Part shown: one piece after another, positions 30,582 to 43,016 of the stretch
Numbering within the stretch: the stretch's first letter is position 1
Layout of the letters: each line of letters begins with the position of its first letter
Assembly (NCBI RefSeq): GCF_012726265.1
Contig: NZ_JAASAG010000004.1
Span: 518,840-582,839, forward strand
DNA: 64,000 bases
Direction of reading: 5' to 3'
Source of the DNA: Streptomyces sp. HNM0575
GTDB taxonomy: Bacteria > Actinomycetota > Actinomycetes > Streptomycetales > Streptomycetaceae
Position numbers and translations under genes: made by a program
Notes under the pieces: model-generated
The model's input: the letters and a program-made list of their open reading frames with translations, nothing else
Databases searched by the model: none
What the model was told of the DNA's origin: nothing

Positions 30582-31655
30582 TCACCAGCGTGGGGGGCTT
30601 GCGAGGCTGCGGGCCACCACGTCGTCGAGCATCCGTGCGGTGGTGGCGACGTCCTGACGGGAGTTGTCGATGATGGGCAGGCCCGAGCCGTACCAGCCGG
30701 CCATGCGTCCGTGGATCTGGGCGACCTCCTCGTCGCTGAGGCGGCGGTTGCCGCTGCGCGCGGCGTTGCGCTCCAGCACGACCTCCAGACCGGGCAGCAG
30801 CACGACGGGGATCATGCCGGGCCCCACATGGCGCTTCCAGCCGCCGAGTCCGACCACGGGGCGGTCCGGGAAGACGGCGTCGTCGAGGATGCAGGAGATG
30901 CCGTTGGCGAGGAAGTTCCGCGCGGCGAATCCGCAGGTGCGGCGGGCCAGCCGGTACTGGGCCTCGGAATGGTCGTTCCAGCCGCTCTGCGGGTCGGCGA
31001 AGCCGGAGCGTACCCATTCGCGTACGTCGTCGAGGCTGATGTGGGAGGTGGGCACGGCACGCCGTTCGGCCCAGTAGCGGGCGACCGTGGTCTTCCCCGC
31101 TCCGGCCGGGCCGATCAGCAGTACGGCCACGGCCGCCCGGGTCGCGTCGAGCTGTGCCGGGTCCGCGTCGAGGGTGGGGATCTCGACGGGGGCGCCGCGG
31201 GAGAGCTGGAGATGACCGGTCGACTCGGTGGGATGGACGTCGCCGTCGCCCGGATATCCCTGTACCGGGGCGGTGCCTGGCTGCTGCGGGGGCGCGGTGG
31301 GCACGGGCGGGGGCGCGGGTGCCTGGGGCTGAGCGGGAGCCGGGGGCGGGGCCGGTGCCTGCGGCTGGGGCGGGACCTGCGGCTGGGCCGGGACGGGCGA
31401 CGGTGCGGGCGGATGCGCGTTGGGGCCGCCGCCCGGCGGCTGTCCCGTGTGCTGCGCCTGCTGCGGTGCACCGCTCTGCCAGGCCGGCTGCGGCTGCGGC
31501 TGCGGTGGCCGGGCGGGTGCGTGCGGCGGCGGCTCCTGTCCGTTGTGCCGGGGCGGGTAGTCCGCGTCCTGCTGCCGGTCCGGTACGGGGCCTTGGGGGG
31601 AGCCTTGTTCGGAGCCTTGAGATGGGACGGGCTGTGGCGCCCCGTACTGCTGCAT
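30582..31655 (-). CDS. P-loop kinase-like ATPase with Pro/Gln-rich N terminus
   Basis: Protein of 357 aa. Residues 1-~150 are extremely rich in Pro, Gln and Ala (for example PPQPQPQPAW, PAQPQVPPQPQAPAPPP) and surely disordered. The C-terminal ~190 residues are an AAA_33/zeta-type P-loop domain: VLLIGPAGAGKTTVA, then SLDDVREWV, ILDDAV, and RNAARSGNRRLSDEEVAQIHGRM, which resembles a lid region. Similar proteins phosphorylate small molecules, nucleotides or tRNA ends; the substrate here is unknown. It lies between the peptidase-efp group and aroB, with gaps of ~220 bases on each side. Confidence 0.8.
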   Translation of the reverse strand: MQQYGAPQPVPSQGSEQGSPQGPVPDRQQDADYPPRHNGQEPPPHAPARPPQPQPQPAWQSGAPQQAQHTGQPPGGGPNAHPPAPSPVPAQPQVPPQPQAPAPPPAPAQPQAPAPPPVPTAPPQQPGTAPVQGYPGDGDVHPTESTGHLQLSRGAPVEIPTLDADPAQLDATRAAVAVLLIGPAGAGKTTVARYWAERRAVPTSHISLDDVREWVRSGFADPQSGWNDHSEAQYRLARRTCGFAARNFLANGISCILDDAVFPDRPVVGLGGWKRHVGPGMIPVVLLPGLEVVLERNAARSGNRRLSDEEVAQIHGRMAGWYGSGLPIIDNSRQDVATTARMLDDVVARSLASPPRW

Positions 31656-31876
31656 CCGCTCCCCAACTCCGCTCGCGTCTGCCGACGCTGCCCCCGCAAC
31701 GCCATGATTGTGTGACAGTACCGGAAGGTACCGTCCTGGTCGTTCCTGTTGAACGGCGGAGCAGCGCCACGAGTGCCCGGCGGCCCCGCGCGGACCGCGA
31801 CTTCACCGCGGACCGCAACTGCGCCGGTCTCCCCGCGTCCGCTCCGTCCGCCCCGGCGGCTTAGCCCCTCCCGCGT

Positions 31877-34706
<2,830 letters not shown>

Positions 34707-35170
34707 CGGTGCTCCTCGGTCTCGCGCCTCGGCGCTGCGCGCCGGGCGCCTGTGCGGTCGTCCTGCCGGACCTGTCGGTCTGCCCCCGATCTTCCCACGC
34801 GCGCGGGCGGAGACCTGCCGCGGTCCACCGACCGGGACGGCGCGCGACCGCGGGACGGGAGAGCGAAGCGGGAAGCCTGAAGCCGGGGGGGCCGAATACG
34901 GGGCGCGGTGGACGGACCCGTGAGAAGGAGCCCGGTGGGCGGGTCCGGGAAAGGAGCCCGGCCGGATAGCCGACGGGGATGCCGCCCGGAACGCCGGGCA
35001 CCCCCGGGATACCGAAGCCGGTGCTGCCCTCGATGCCCTGCGGGAGCGAGGGCGACGGGCCCGGTCGCGCCGCCGGGGCGGATGTACGGGCACGGAGACC
35101 CACCTGGGGAACAGGGGCGCAGGGGCCGCCTCAGGAACGGACCGCGAACGGACCGGGGAGGGCCCCCGGG
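34707..35170. other. 464-base gap between aroC and aroE
   Basis: No convincing gene. The sequence is GC-rich, with repeated GGAGCCCGG and CCGGGA words. The frame that stays open on the minus strand is only a G+C-driven extension of aroC: its product is Arg/Ala/Pro low complexity. The aroC promoter should lie in its left part. I see no clear hairpin. Confidence 0.4.
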
Positions 35171-36040
35171 TCAGCCCGTGCGCGCGTGCAGCGCCTCTTC
35201 GCCCGCCGCCCGCATCGCGTCGAGCGGTGCGGGCGCGTGCCCCGTCATCAACTCGACCTGGAGCGCCGCCTGGTGCACGAGCAGGTCGAGCCCCGAGACG
35301 ACGGCGCCGTCCCGCTCGGCCCAGGCCGCCGCGAGCCGGGTCGGCCACGGCTCGTAGAGCACGTCGAAGAGGGTGCCGGGCCGTTCGGGCACCCGGCCGG
35401 CGAGCGCGTCCGTACTGCCCGCCGGAGTGGTCGCGATCACCAGCGGCGCCGAGAGCGCTTCCGCGGCGTCCGCCCAGGCGGCGGTCCGCACCCGCACTCC
35501 GAGCCGCTCCCCCCAGCCGCGCATCTCACGGGCCCGCTCCTCACCGCGTACGTACGCGGTGACCTCGCCGTCGCAGATCTGCGCGAGCGCCGCCAGCGCC
35601 GAGGAGGCGGTGGCCCCGGCGCCGAGGACGGCCGCGCGCTCGGTGCGTACGATGCCGCGCTCCCGCAAGGCGGCCACCATGCCGGGAATGTCGGTGTTGT
35701 CGCCGAAGCGGCTTCTGCCCCTGAAGACAACGGTGTTGACGGCCTCGACCGACTCCGCGGTCGGGCTGATCGCGTCCAGCAGCGGGATCACGGCACGCTT
35801 CAACGGCATCGTCAGGGACAGGCCCGCCCACTGCTCGTCGGTGGCGCCGAGGAACGAGGCGATGCCCTCCTCGTCCACCTCGTACCGCTCGTACGTCCAG
35901 TCCCGCAGGCCGAGTTCACCGTAGGCGGCGCGGTGCAGCACCGGGGAGAGCGAGTGGGCGACGGGTGAGCCGAGGACGGCGGCCCGGCGTACGGCCGGAG
36001 ACGCGGCGGGCGCCGGCCGTACGGGGTGGTGCGCTTGCAT
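35171..36040 (-). CDS. aroE: Shikimate dehydrogenase
   Basis: Protein of 289 aa. The start ATG 36040 overlaps the mltG stop by one base (TGATG). Substrate-site motifs are [28 protein letters not shown] (the catalytic Lys) and [10 protein letters not shown]; the Rossmann part has [15 protein letters not shown]. It reduces 3-dehydroshikimate with NADPH. It is coupled to mltG, an arrangement I recall in Streptomyces. Confidence 0.94.
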   Translation of the reverse strand: MQAHHPVRPAPAASPAVRRAAVLGSPVAHSLSPVLHRAAYGELGLRDWTYERYEVDEEGIASFLGATDEQWAGLSLTMPLKRAVIPLLDAISPTAESVEAVNTVVFRGRSRFGDNTDIPGMVAALRERGIVRTERAAVLGAGATASSALAALAQICDGEVTAYVRGEERAREMRGWGERLGVRVRTAAWADAAEALSAPLVIATTPAGSTDALAGRVPERPGTLFDVLYEPWPTRLAAAWAERDGAVVSGLDLLVHQAALQVELMTGHAPAPLDAMRAAGEEALHARTG

Positions 36041-37728
36041 CAGCCGCCGTTCCCCTTGTTCTTGCGCTGCTCCCTGTTGAAGTCCCGGACGTTGCGGTCG
36101 TGTTCGGCCTTGCTGGCGGTGAACCGCGTGTCGCCGGGCTTGACGGTGACGAAGTAGAGCCAGTTGCCCTTGGTCGGCTTCAGCGCCGCCTCGATGGCCT
36201 GGTGCCCGGGGTTGTCGATGGGACCGGGCGGCAGACCGGCGTTGAGGTAGGTGTTGTACGGCGACTTGAACTTGGTGTCCTCGACCGAAGTGTCCAGCGA
36301 CGAACGGCCCTTGGCGTAGTTGATGGTCGAGTCGAAGCCGAGCCTCATGCCCTTGTCCAGGCGGTTGTAGATGACGCGGGAGACCTTGCCGAACTCCTCG
36401 TCCTGCTGGGCCTCCGCCTGGATGAGGGAGGCTATGGTCAGGATCTCCTCGGGCGACTTGCCCGCCTTCTTCGCCTGTCCGGCCAGATCGACCTTCGTGT
36501 GCTCGGCCTTGGCGCGTCCGACCATGTCCCGCAGCACGTCCTCGGGAGCGCTGCCCTCGCCGACGCTGTAGCGCGACGGGAAGAGGAAGCCCTCCGGGTT
36601 GCCCTTGGCGAAGCCCGGCAGTCCCAGCTCCGGACCGGCCTTCTTGGCGACCTTCTCCGTGCTGCCCTCCGGCCGGGCCAGCTTCTTGTCGATCTGCTGG
36701 TAGATCGCCTTCGCGCGGAGCCCTTCGGAGATGATCAGCCCGTTCTGGCTTGCCGGGTCGAGCATCAGCTTCACGGCGGCGGCACCGGACATCTTCTTGC
36801 GCAGGCTGTACGTGCCGGGCTGGATGCCGCTGGACTTCTTCTCCTTCTGCGACGCCTCGACGAACGCTCCCGCGCTCTTGACCACACCGGCCTTCTGAAG
36901 CTGGCCGCCCATGTCGGCGATCGAGGCGCCGTCGGGGATCTTCACCTGGACCTGGCCGGAGCCCTTCCCCGAGAAGTCGGGCGCCGGGGCGAAGTAGGCC
37001 TGGTAGAAGCCGTATCCGTAGTAGCCCGCGGTGCCGAGGCCTCCCGCGAGCAGCACCGAGACGGCCAGGCACGCGCAACCACTGCGGCGCTTGCCCTCAT
37101 TGCGGCGCCCGGAGCGCTTGGAGCGCCCGCCGCCGTCGTCGTAGTCGTCGTAGTCGTCATACCCGTCGTCATCGTCGCCGTCGCGGTCGGCGAAGAAGGC
37201 GTGCTCGCCCTGGTCGGGACCCGGGTCCCAGCCGGTCTCCGGGTCGGCGTCGGGACGGCCCGGGCCGCCGCCCGGCCCGCCGGGATGCGGTGCGAGATAG
37301 CCGTCGGGCCCGGGCTGCGCATACGGCCCGGGATATCCCTGGCCCTGCTGGGGGTGCTGCGGATAGCCCTGCTGCGCCGCGTAATACCCGGGCTGCTGAC
37401 CGGTGTTGTACGGATCGGTGACGACGGGCATGCCTCGCGGATCGGTGGCGCCCATGCCGTGTCCGGGGTCGTACGGGCCGCCCGCCCCGGGGTTCTGGTA
37501 GCCGCCCTGCCCGTACTGCTGCTGGTGCTGTTGGTGCTGCTGCTCGTAGTAGCCCTGCTGCTGGGGCACTTGGTGCTGGCCCGTGCTGTACGGGTCGGCG
37601 TACTGGCCGCCTTGGGAACCGTCGTCGCCCGGGTATGCGTCTCTGCCACCGTCCCACCCCTGGTCCCCGAACAGAGGGTCATCGGGATGCCACGATGGGA
37701 GGCTCTGCCCCCGGCCATAGTCAGTCAT
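36040..37728 (-). CDS. mltG: MltG, endolytic murein transglycosylase (YceG-like)
   Basis: Protein of 562 aa from ATG 37728. The first ~220 residues are cytoplasmic and low complexity: Gln/Tyr/Gly-rich, then a DDDDGYDDYDDYDDGG run and a basic patch. One membrane helix follows near 224-246, then a LysM-like segment and the catalytic YceG domain. ILTIASLIQAEAQ keeps the second Glu of the E-x-E active-site pattern but has Gln at the first. NRLDKGMRLGFDSTINYA and YNTYLNAGLPPGPIDNPG are family hallmarks. It cleaves nascent glycan strands and so sets chain length. Confidence 0.92.
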   Translation of the reverse strand: MTDYGRGQSLPSWHPDDPLFGDQGWDGGRDAYPGDDGSQGGQYADPYSTGQHQVPQQQGYYEQQHQQHQQQYGQGGYQNPGAGGPYDPGHGMGATDPRGMPVVTDPYNTGQQPGYYAAQQGYPQHPQQGQGYPGPYAQPGPDGYLAPHPGGPGGGPGRPDADPETGWDPGPDQGEHAFFADRDGDDDDGYDDYDDYDDGGGRSKRSGRRNEGKRRSGCACLAVSVLLAGGLGTAGYYGYGFYQAYFAPAPDFSGKGSGQVQVKIPDGASIADMGGQLQKAGVVKSAGAFVEASQKEKKSSGIQPGTYSLRKKMSGAAAVKLMLDPASQNGLIISEGLRAKAIYQQIDKKLARPEGSTEKVAKKAGPELGLPGFAKGNPEGFLFPSRYSVGEGSAPEDVLRDMVGRAKAEHTKVDLAGQAKKAGKSPEEILTIASLIQAEAQQDEEFGKVSRVIYNRLDKGMRLGFDSTINYAKGRSSLDTSVEDTKFKSPYNTYLNAGLPPGPIDNPGHQAIEAALKPTKGNWLYFVTVKPGDTRFTASKAEHDRNVRDFNREQRKNKGNGG

Positions 37729-37856
37729 CGGTCCCCTAGATCCGCCGGACGGCAGCTCTCTGCCGTACGCATACAGGCAGGACACCCGCGGCACACTCGG
37801 GTGTGCCGGCCCCGTCCGGCGGTTGCGCGTGTCGCGGGAACGTTACCGTATCGCGA

Positions 37857-38321
37857 TCAGACGCCCGGTTCGACGCATTCCCCGGGAGGGCTGCCTGACA
37901 TCCGTTCAGTCTCCAGGGCGTTCTGAAGGATGACCACCGCCGCGGCCTGATCGATGCGGGAGCGGCCCTTCTTGGAGTTGACGCCGGATGCACGCATGTC
38001 CTGTGCAGCCGTGACTGTACTCATACGTTCGTCGACAAGCCGAACCGGGACCGGTGTGATCTTCCTCGCCAGCTCCCCGGCGAACTCACGGACCTTGGCC
38101 GCGGCCGGTCCCTCGCCCCCGTTGAGCGAGCGCGGCAGTCCGGCCACGACCTCGATCGGTTCGTACTCGGTGACGAGCGCCGCCAACCGCCGCCGCGCCG
38201 CGGGCAGATCACGTCCCGGCACCGTCTCCACCGGTGTGGCCAGCAGCCCGTCGGGATCGCTGCTCGCGACCCCGATGCGGGCGTCACCGACGTCCACGGC
38301 GAGGCGGCGCCCACGGCGCAT
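37857..38321 (-). CDS. ruvX: RuvX/YqgF, Holliday-junction resolvase-like RNase
   Basis: Protein of 154 aa with an RNase H-like fold. LAVDVGDARIGVASSD has the first catalytic Asp, VAGLPRSLNGGEG and VRLVDERMSTVTA the middle acidic residue, and RIDQAAAVVILQNAL the last Asp. In other bacteria the protein matures the 16S rRNA 5' end. The start overlaps the alaS stop by one base; it is the next gene in the alaS-ruvX-mltG-aroE series. Confidence 0.93.
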   Translation of the reverse strand: MRRGRRLAVDVGDARIGVASSDPDGLLATPVETVPGRDLPAARRRLAALVTEYEPIEVVAGLPRSLNGGEGPAAAKVREFAGELARKITPVPVRLVDERMSTVTAAQDMRASGVNSKKGRSRIDQAAAVVILQNALETERMSGSPPGECVEPGV

Positions 38322-40993
38322 CAGGCGCTGACGCTCTCGGAGACGAGCCGCTCGACGGTGGCGATGGCCTCGTCCACGGCCGCCGGGTTCTGGCCGCCGC
38401 CCTGGGCGACGTCGGGCTTGCCGCCGCCGCCTCCGCCGAGGGCCTTGGCGGCGCCCCGGACCAGGTCGCCGGCCTTGAGGCCCCGCTCCCGCGCGGCGTC
38501 GTTGGTGGCGATGACGGTCAGCGGACGGCCGCCGGTGACGGCGAAGAGCGCCACGACCGCGGGACGCGAGCCGGGGATGCGCTGCCGTACGTCGAGCACG
38601 AGGGTGCGCAGGTCCTCAGCGGCGGTGCCGTCGGGCACGCGTGCGGCGGCCAGGGCGACGCCCCGTACGTCCGTGGCGCCCTCGGCGATGCCGGCCGCGG
38701 CCTGGAGCACCTTCTCCGCGCGGAAGCGCTCGATCTCCTTCTCGGCGTCCTTCAGCCTGGTCACCATCGAGGAGATCCGCTCGGGCAGCTCCTCGGGGCG
38801 GCCCTTGAGCAGGTCCGTGAGCTGGGAGACCACCGTGTGCTCGCGGGCGAGGAACTTGTACGCGTCGACGCCGACGAGCGCCTCCACGCGCCGCACGCCG
38901 GAGCCGATGGACGACTCCCCGAGCAGCTTGACGAGGCCGAGCTGGGCGGTGTTGTGGACGTGGGTGCCGCCGCACAGCTCCTTGGAGAAGTCGCCGATGG
39001 TCACCACCCGCACGCGGTCGCCGTACTTCTCGCCGAACTCGGCCAGCGCGCCCTGCTTCTTGGCGTCGTCGATGCCCATGTACTCGGCGGAGACGTCGAG
39101 TTCACGGGCCAGCACCTCGTTGATCTTCTGCTCGACGTCCGTGAGGACTGTGCCGGGCACGGCCGACGGCGAGCCGAAGTCGAAGCGGAAGCGGCCGGGC
39201 GAGTTCTCCGAACCGGCCTGCGCGGCCGTCGGCCCGAGGGCGTCCCGCAGTGCCTGGTGGGTAAGGTGGGTGGCGCTGTGGGCACGGGCGATGGAGCGGC
39301 GCCGGTCCACGTCGATCCGGGCCTGCACGGGCGCACCGACGGTCACCTCGCCGACCTGGACGACGCCCTTGTGCACGGAGACGCCCGTGACCGGCTGCTG
39401 TACGTCGCGGACCTCGATCACCGCGCCGTTCTCCAGGCGGATGCGGCCGGTGTCGGCGAGCTGGCCGCCGCCCTCCGCGTAGAACGGGGTGCGGTCGAGG
39501 ACGACTTCGACCTCGTCGCCCTCGTGAGCCGCGGGCGAGGAGACGCCGTCGACGAGCAGGCCGACGACCGAGGCCTCCCCGGTCGTGTCCATGTAGCCCG
39601 TGAAGTCGGTGGCTCCGCTGCTGTCTGCGATCTCGCGGTACGCGGAGAGGTCGGCGTGCCCCTGCTTCTTCGACCTGGCGTCGGCCTTGGCGCGGTCGCG
39701 CTGCTCCTGCATCAGCCGGCGGAAGCCCGACTCGTCGACGGACAGGCCCTGTTCGGAGGCCATCTCCAGCGTGAGGTCGATGGGGAAGCCCCAGGTGTCG
39801 TGGAGCAGGAACGCCTTCTCGCCGGACAGCACGGTGCCGCCGGAGGCCTGCGTCTCGGAGACGGCGGTGTCCAGGATGTTCGTCCCGGAGCGCAGCGTCT
39901 TGAGGAAGGCGGCCTCCTCGGCGAGGGCGACCGTCTCGATGCGCTTGCGGTCGGTCTCCAGCTCCGGGTACTGCGGGGCCATGGCCTTGATGACGGTGTC
40001 CGTCAGCTCAGCGACCGTGGGGCCGCTCGCGCCGAGGATGCGCATGTTGCGGATGGCACGGCGCATGATGCGGCGCAGCACATAGCCGCGGCCCTCGTTG
40101 CCGGGTGTGACGCCGTCGCCGATGAGCATGATCGCGGTACGGATGTGGTCGGCGACCACGCGCAGCGAGACGTCGGACTGCTCGGCGTCGCCGTAGCGCA
40201 CGCCGGTCAGTTCGGTGGCCTTGTCGAGCACCATGCGCGAGGTGTCGATCTCGTACATGTTGTGCACGCCCTGTAGCACCATCGCCAGGCGCTCGAAGCC
40301 GAGCCCGGTGTCGATGTTCTGGCTGGGCAGATCGCCGAGGATCGGATAGTCCTTGCCCTCGCCGGGACCGCGCTCGTACTGCATGAACACCAGGTTCCAC
40401 AGCTCGACATAGCGCTCGTCGTTGACCGCGGGGCCCCCTTCGGGGCCGAACTCGGGACCGCGGTCGTAGCTGACCTCCGAGCACGGACCGCAGGGGCCGG
40501 GGACGCCCATGTCCCAGTAGTTCTCCGACTTCCCGAGGCGCTGGATGCGCTCGGCGGGGACACCGACGACGTCGCGCCAGATGCGCTCGGCCTCGTCGTC
40601 CTCCTCGTAGACGGTGATCCACAGACGCTCCGGGTCGAGCCCGTAACCACCCGCGTCCTGCGGGCTGGTGAGCAGCTCCCAGGCGTAGACGGCGGCGCCC
40701 TCCTTGAAGTAGTCGCCGAAGGAGAAGTTGCCGCACATCTGGAAGAAGGTGCCGTGCCGCGTGGTCTTGCCGACCTCTTCGATGTCCGGTGTGCGCACGC
40801 ACTTCTGCACGCTGGTGGCTCGGTCGTACGGCGCCTTGACCTCTCCGAGGAAGTACGGCTTGAAGGGGACCATGCCCGCGTTGACGAGCAGCAGCGTCGG
40901 GTCGTCCGCGATCAGCGACGCCGACGGCACGACGGTGTGCCCCCGCTCCTCGAAGAAGCGCAGCCAGCGGCGGCGGATTTCAGCCGACTCCAT
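38321..40993 (-). CDS. alaS: Alanyl-tRNA synthetase
   Basis: Protein of 890 aa, full length. The class II core starts with [22 protein letters not shown]. The editing domain has the zinc site [12 protein letters not shown] and the CGGTHVHNT element. The C-Ala domain ends in a Gly-rich stretch ([15 protein letters not shown]). It charges tRNA-Ala and clears mis-acylated Ser and Gly. The start overlaps the stop of the upstream small gene (TGATG). Confidence 0.97.
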   Translation of the reverse strand: MESAEIRRRWLRFFEERGHTVVPSASLIADDPTLLLVNAGMVPFKPYFLGEVKAPYDRATSVQKCVRTPDIEEVGKTTRHGTFFQMCGNFSFGDYFKEGAAVYAWELLTSPQDAGGYGLDPERLWITVYEEDDEAERIWRDVVGVPAERIQRLGKSENYWDMGVPGPCGPCSEVSYDRGPEFGPEGGPAVNDERYVELWNLVFMQYERGPGEGKDYPILGDLPSQNIDTGLGFERLAMVLQGVHNMYEIDTSRMVLDKATELTGVRYGDAEQSDVSLRVVADHIRTAIMLIGDGVTPGNEGRGYVLRRIMRRAIRNMRILGASGPTVAELTDTVIKAMAPQYPELETDRKRIETVALAEEAAFLKTLRSGTNILDTAVSETQASGGTVLSGEKAFLLHDTWGFPIDLTLEMASEQGLSVDESGFRRLMQEQRDRAKADARSKKQGHADLSAYREIADSSGATDFTGYMDTTGEASVVGLLVDGVSSPAAHEGDEVEVVLDRTPFYAEGGGQLADTGRIRLENGAVIEVRDVQQPVTGVSVHKGVVQVGEVTVGAPVQARIDVDRRRSIARAHSATHLTHQALRDALGPTAAQAGSENSPGRFRFDFGSPSAVPGTVLTDVEQKINEVLARELDVSAEYMGIDDAKKQGALAEFGEKYGDRVRVVTIGDFSKELCGGTHVHNTAQLGLVKLLGESSIGSGVRRVEALVGVDAYKFLAREHTVVSQLTDLLKGRPEELPERISSMVTRLKDAEKEIERFRAEKVLQAAAGIAEGATDVRGVALAAARVPDGTAAEDLRTLVLDVRQRIPGSRPAVVALFAVTGGRPLTVIATNDAARERGLKAGDLVRGAAKALGGGGGGKPDVAQGGGQNPAAVDEAIATVERLVSESVSA

Positions 40994-41337
40994 CAGTGGT
41001 CCTCATCTCGGTCGTACGGTCGGTAGGGGCCCTGGCTGTGCTCTGCCGGGCCCAGCTGCGGTCTGCGGGCCTGGGCCGGGAGCCCGGGGCCCGCCGGGTG
41101 GTCGGGCAGTGGTGCGTCGATCCCCAGGGCGCTGTTCAACTCGCTTTCGCGCTGGGCCATTCCGGCCCGCACGTCCAGGGCGAAGTCCTTGAGGCGGTGG
41201 CCGCCCTCGACGGCCTTGCCGGCGGCGCGCACGGCGAGCGCGTCGGGAGCGAGGGAGCGCAGCTTGCGCTGGACCTTGGCGGTGGCCCAGACGCCGGCCG
41301 CGGCGCCGGTGGTGAACCAGAAGGCACGGCGGAACAT
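40993..41337 (-). CDS. Small membrane-associated protein (DUF6167-like)
   Basis: Protein of 114 aa from ATG 41337 ([22 protein letters not shown]). The N-terminal ~20 residues are a probable membrane helix; an amphipathic, Ala/Arg-rich helix follows (residues ~25-75), then a Pro/Gly-rich tail. It lies between the DUF948 gene and alaS on the same strand, with 1-base and 7-base spacing. No enzymatic motif. The pairing with DUF948 suggests a shared envelope role; that is inferred. Confidence 0.75.
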   Translation of the reverse strand: MFRRAFWFTTGAAAGVWATAKVQRKLRSLAPDALAVRAAGKAVEGGHRLKDFALDVRAGMAQRESELNSALGIDAPLPDHPAGPGLPAQARRPQLGPAEHSQGPYRPYDRDEDH

Positions 41338-41344
41338 CAGCGAA

Positions 41345-41788
41345 TCAGCCCTTTCCCCGTCCGCGCCCGCGTCCTCCGCGCCGCGCCGCCGGCAAAGTGG
41401 TGCGGCGGACGACGACGGGCGGCGGTGTGCCGCGGGCGGGGGCGCGCTTGCGGCCCAGCGCACGGCGCACGCCGTAGCCGAAGGCCGCGACCTTCACCAG
41501 CGGGCCGCCGAAGGTGGTGGAGACGGTGGAGGAGAGGGCGGAGGCGTTGGAGGCGACCTCCTGGACGTCGGTGGCGATCGCGTCCACCCGGTCCAGCTGG
41601 GTCTGCGCGGAGCGCACCGTCGCCGAGGCCTCCCCCAGCAGCGGCACCGCCCGTTCCGTCACGCCCGTCACCAGCTTGGTGGCCGCCTTGAGCGTCTGCG
41701 CGAGCCTCACCAGCACAACGGCGAGGAACGAGACCAGAATCGCCCAGAACACGGCCACGAGGAGACCGGCCACCTCTCCACCGGACAC
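41345..41788 (-). CDS. DUF948 domain-containing membrane protein
   Basis: Protein of 147 aa from GTG 41788. One N-terminal membrane helix (GLLVAVFWAILVSFLAVVLVRL) is followed by a coiled-coil-like segment with regular Leu/Val/Ala spacing (TVRSAQTQLDRVDAIATDVQEV), as in DUF948 proteins. The C terminus is basic. The longer open frame upstream is rich in Gly/Arg and not family-like. No known biochemical function. Confidence 0.8.
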   Translation of the reverse strand: MSGGEVAGLLVAVFWAILVSFLAVVLVRLAQTLKAATKLVTGVTERAVPLLGEASATVRSAQTQLDRVDAIATDVQEVASNASALSSTVSTTFGGPLVKVAAFGYGVRRALGRKRAPARGTPPPVVVRRTTLPAARRGGRGRGRGKG

Positions 41789-42351
41789 GCTGCACCGCTT
41801 CCCTCGGGTCGTTCGGGGTCCGCCGCCGCTCCCGGCTGCGCCCGCTCTCGGGCCGCATCCGCCTCCCGTGTCCACATCCGCGTCCGCATCCGTACGGACC
41901 GGAGGGACCCCGGGCAGCGGCGGCTCTGACCCCCGAGCCTATCGCGCCCGGGTGCCGGGTTCGTACCGCATAAAAACCGGCATCGGAGCAGGAGGAAGGG
42001 CGTGCGCTCCGCCGTCGGGGCCCACACGAGGCGTGCCTCGTGGAGCGCCGCGGGATGGGGAGCGGACACCGTGTGGCGGCCGAAGGACCCCGCGGGGCGG
42101 GCGGGTTGGCGTGGAGGGCCGTCAACGCGCGGACGCGCGGGGCGGATTGACGCCGAGCGCGGCGAACGCGGGGCTCCCGCAGGCGTCCCGTCCGCGCGGG
42201 GCGGGCGGATACGCGGCAGCCCGCCGTGCCCACGCCCGGACCGGAGGACCGGGCGCACGTGAGGCAGGCGGGCTGTGCCGTCGTACGTCCGCGCCGCGCA
42301 CGCGGCGACGGAACGCGCTCGCGGGGCACGCGCACACACGTGCCCGCGGGC
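41789..42351. other. 563-base gap between rpsD and the DUF948 gene
   Basis: No gene seen. The left end holds the DUF948 leader with a TAAAAA-containing patch near 41970. A perfect 18-base inverted repeat (CACGAGGC-GT-GCCTCGTG) lies at 42025-42042. The rest is GC-rich with CGGGCGG-type words. Downstream of rpsD (42352) I see no strong terminator before that repeat. Confidence 0.4.
42025..42042. repeat. 18-base perfect inverted repeat
   Basis: CACGAGGC, a 2-base spacer GT, then GCCTCGTG: the arms match perfectly. The short loop makes it more plausible as a protein-binding palindrome than as an efficient terminator, but it could end rpsD transcription. Confidence 0.5.
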
Positions 42352-42963
42352 TCAGCGTGCGTAGTACTCGATGACCATCTGCTCGTCGCACACCACAGGG
42401 ATCTCCTTGCGGTTCGGCGTGCGGTCCAGACGGAAGGCGAGCGCCTCCAGATTGACCTCAAGGTAGCGCGGGGTCTCACCGTCCGGGGCGTAGCCGCCCT
42501 CGCGTGCGACCAGGAAGGGGTGCTTGGTGCGGCTGCGCTCGCGGACCCGCACCACGTCGTCCGGCTTCAGACGGTACGAGGGCTTGTCGACCTTGCGGTC
42601 GTTCACCGCGATGTGGCCGTGCACGACCATCTGCCGGGCCTGGTAGATCGTACGGGCCAGACCGGAGCGGAGCACGAGCGCGTCGAGGCGGCGCTCCAGC
42701 TCGATGACGAGCGCGTCGCTGGTCTTGCCGCCGGTCTTGCGGGCGCGGTCGTACGCACGGACCATCTGGCGCTCGCTGATGTCGTACTGGGCGCGCAGCC
42801 GCTGCTTCTCCAGCAGCCGGACCTTGTAGTCGCTGTTCTGCTTGCGACCCCGGCCGTGCTCGCCCGGCGGGTAGGGACGGTGCTCGAAGTACTTCACAGC
42901 CTTCGGGGTCAGCGCGATGCCGAGGGCACGCGACTTTTTGACCTTGGGACGCGACTGGTTCAC
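42352..42963 (-). CDS. rpsD: 30S ribosomal protein S4
   Basis: Protein of 203 aa. I choose GTG 42963 (then [20 protein letters not shown]), because GGAGG at 42975-42971 is 7-8 bases upstream; the in-frame ATG at 42978 overlaps that Shine-Dalgarno. The S4 RNA-binding domain includes [23 protein letters not shown] and [15 protein letters not shown]. It lacks the N-terminal Cys4 zinc site (the zinc-free form). It is monocistronic here, as in other streptomycetes, and divergent from the DUF2470 gene. Confidence 0.95.
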   Translation of the reverse strand: MNQSRPKVKKSRALGIALTPKAVKYFEHRPYPPGEHGRGRKQNSDYKVRLLEKQRLRAQYDISERQMVRAYDRARKTGGKTSDALVIELERRLDALVLRSGLARTIYQARQMVVHGHIAVNDRKVDKPSYRLKPDDVVRVRERSRTKHPFLVAREGGYAPDGETPRYLEVNLEALAFRLDRTPNRKEIPVVCDEQMVIEYYAR

Positions 42964-42983
42964 TGAACGGACCTCCATGTAAG

Positions 42984-43002
42984 TTAGGTGAGGCTTACCT
43001 TA
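42984..43002. promoter_or_regulatory. Iron box (DmdR/IdeR-type operator)
   Basis: TTAGGTGAGGCTTACCTTA matches the actinobacterial iron box TTAGGTTAGGCTAACCTAA at 16 of 19 positions, with near-perfect dyad symmetry. It ends 14 bases before the DUF2470 start, where it would cover the promoter, and it also lies in the rpsD leader. DmdR1 with Fe(II) represses genes with such boxes; regulation of the rightward gene is inferred from position. Confidence 0.85.
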
Positions 43003-43016
43003 GCGGAGGAGAACGT

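Noticed and set aside
36040..37728. MltG called inactive because the first Glu of the active-site E-x-E is Gln
   Set aside because: The second Glu of the motif is kept and, as far as I recall, this Gln is normal in streptomycete MltG proteins, so there is no reason to call it dead.
42964..42978. ATG 42978 as rpsD start
   Set aside because: That codon overlaps the GGAGG that best serves GTG 42963, and S4 homologues begin near NQSRPK.
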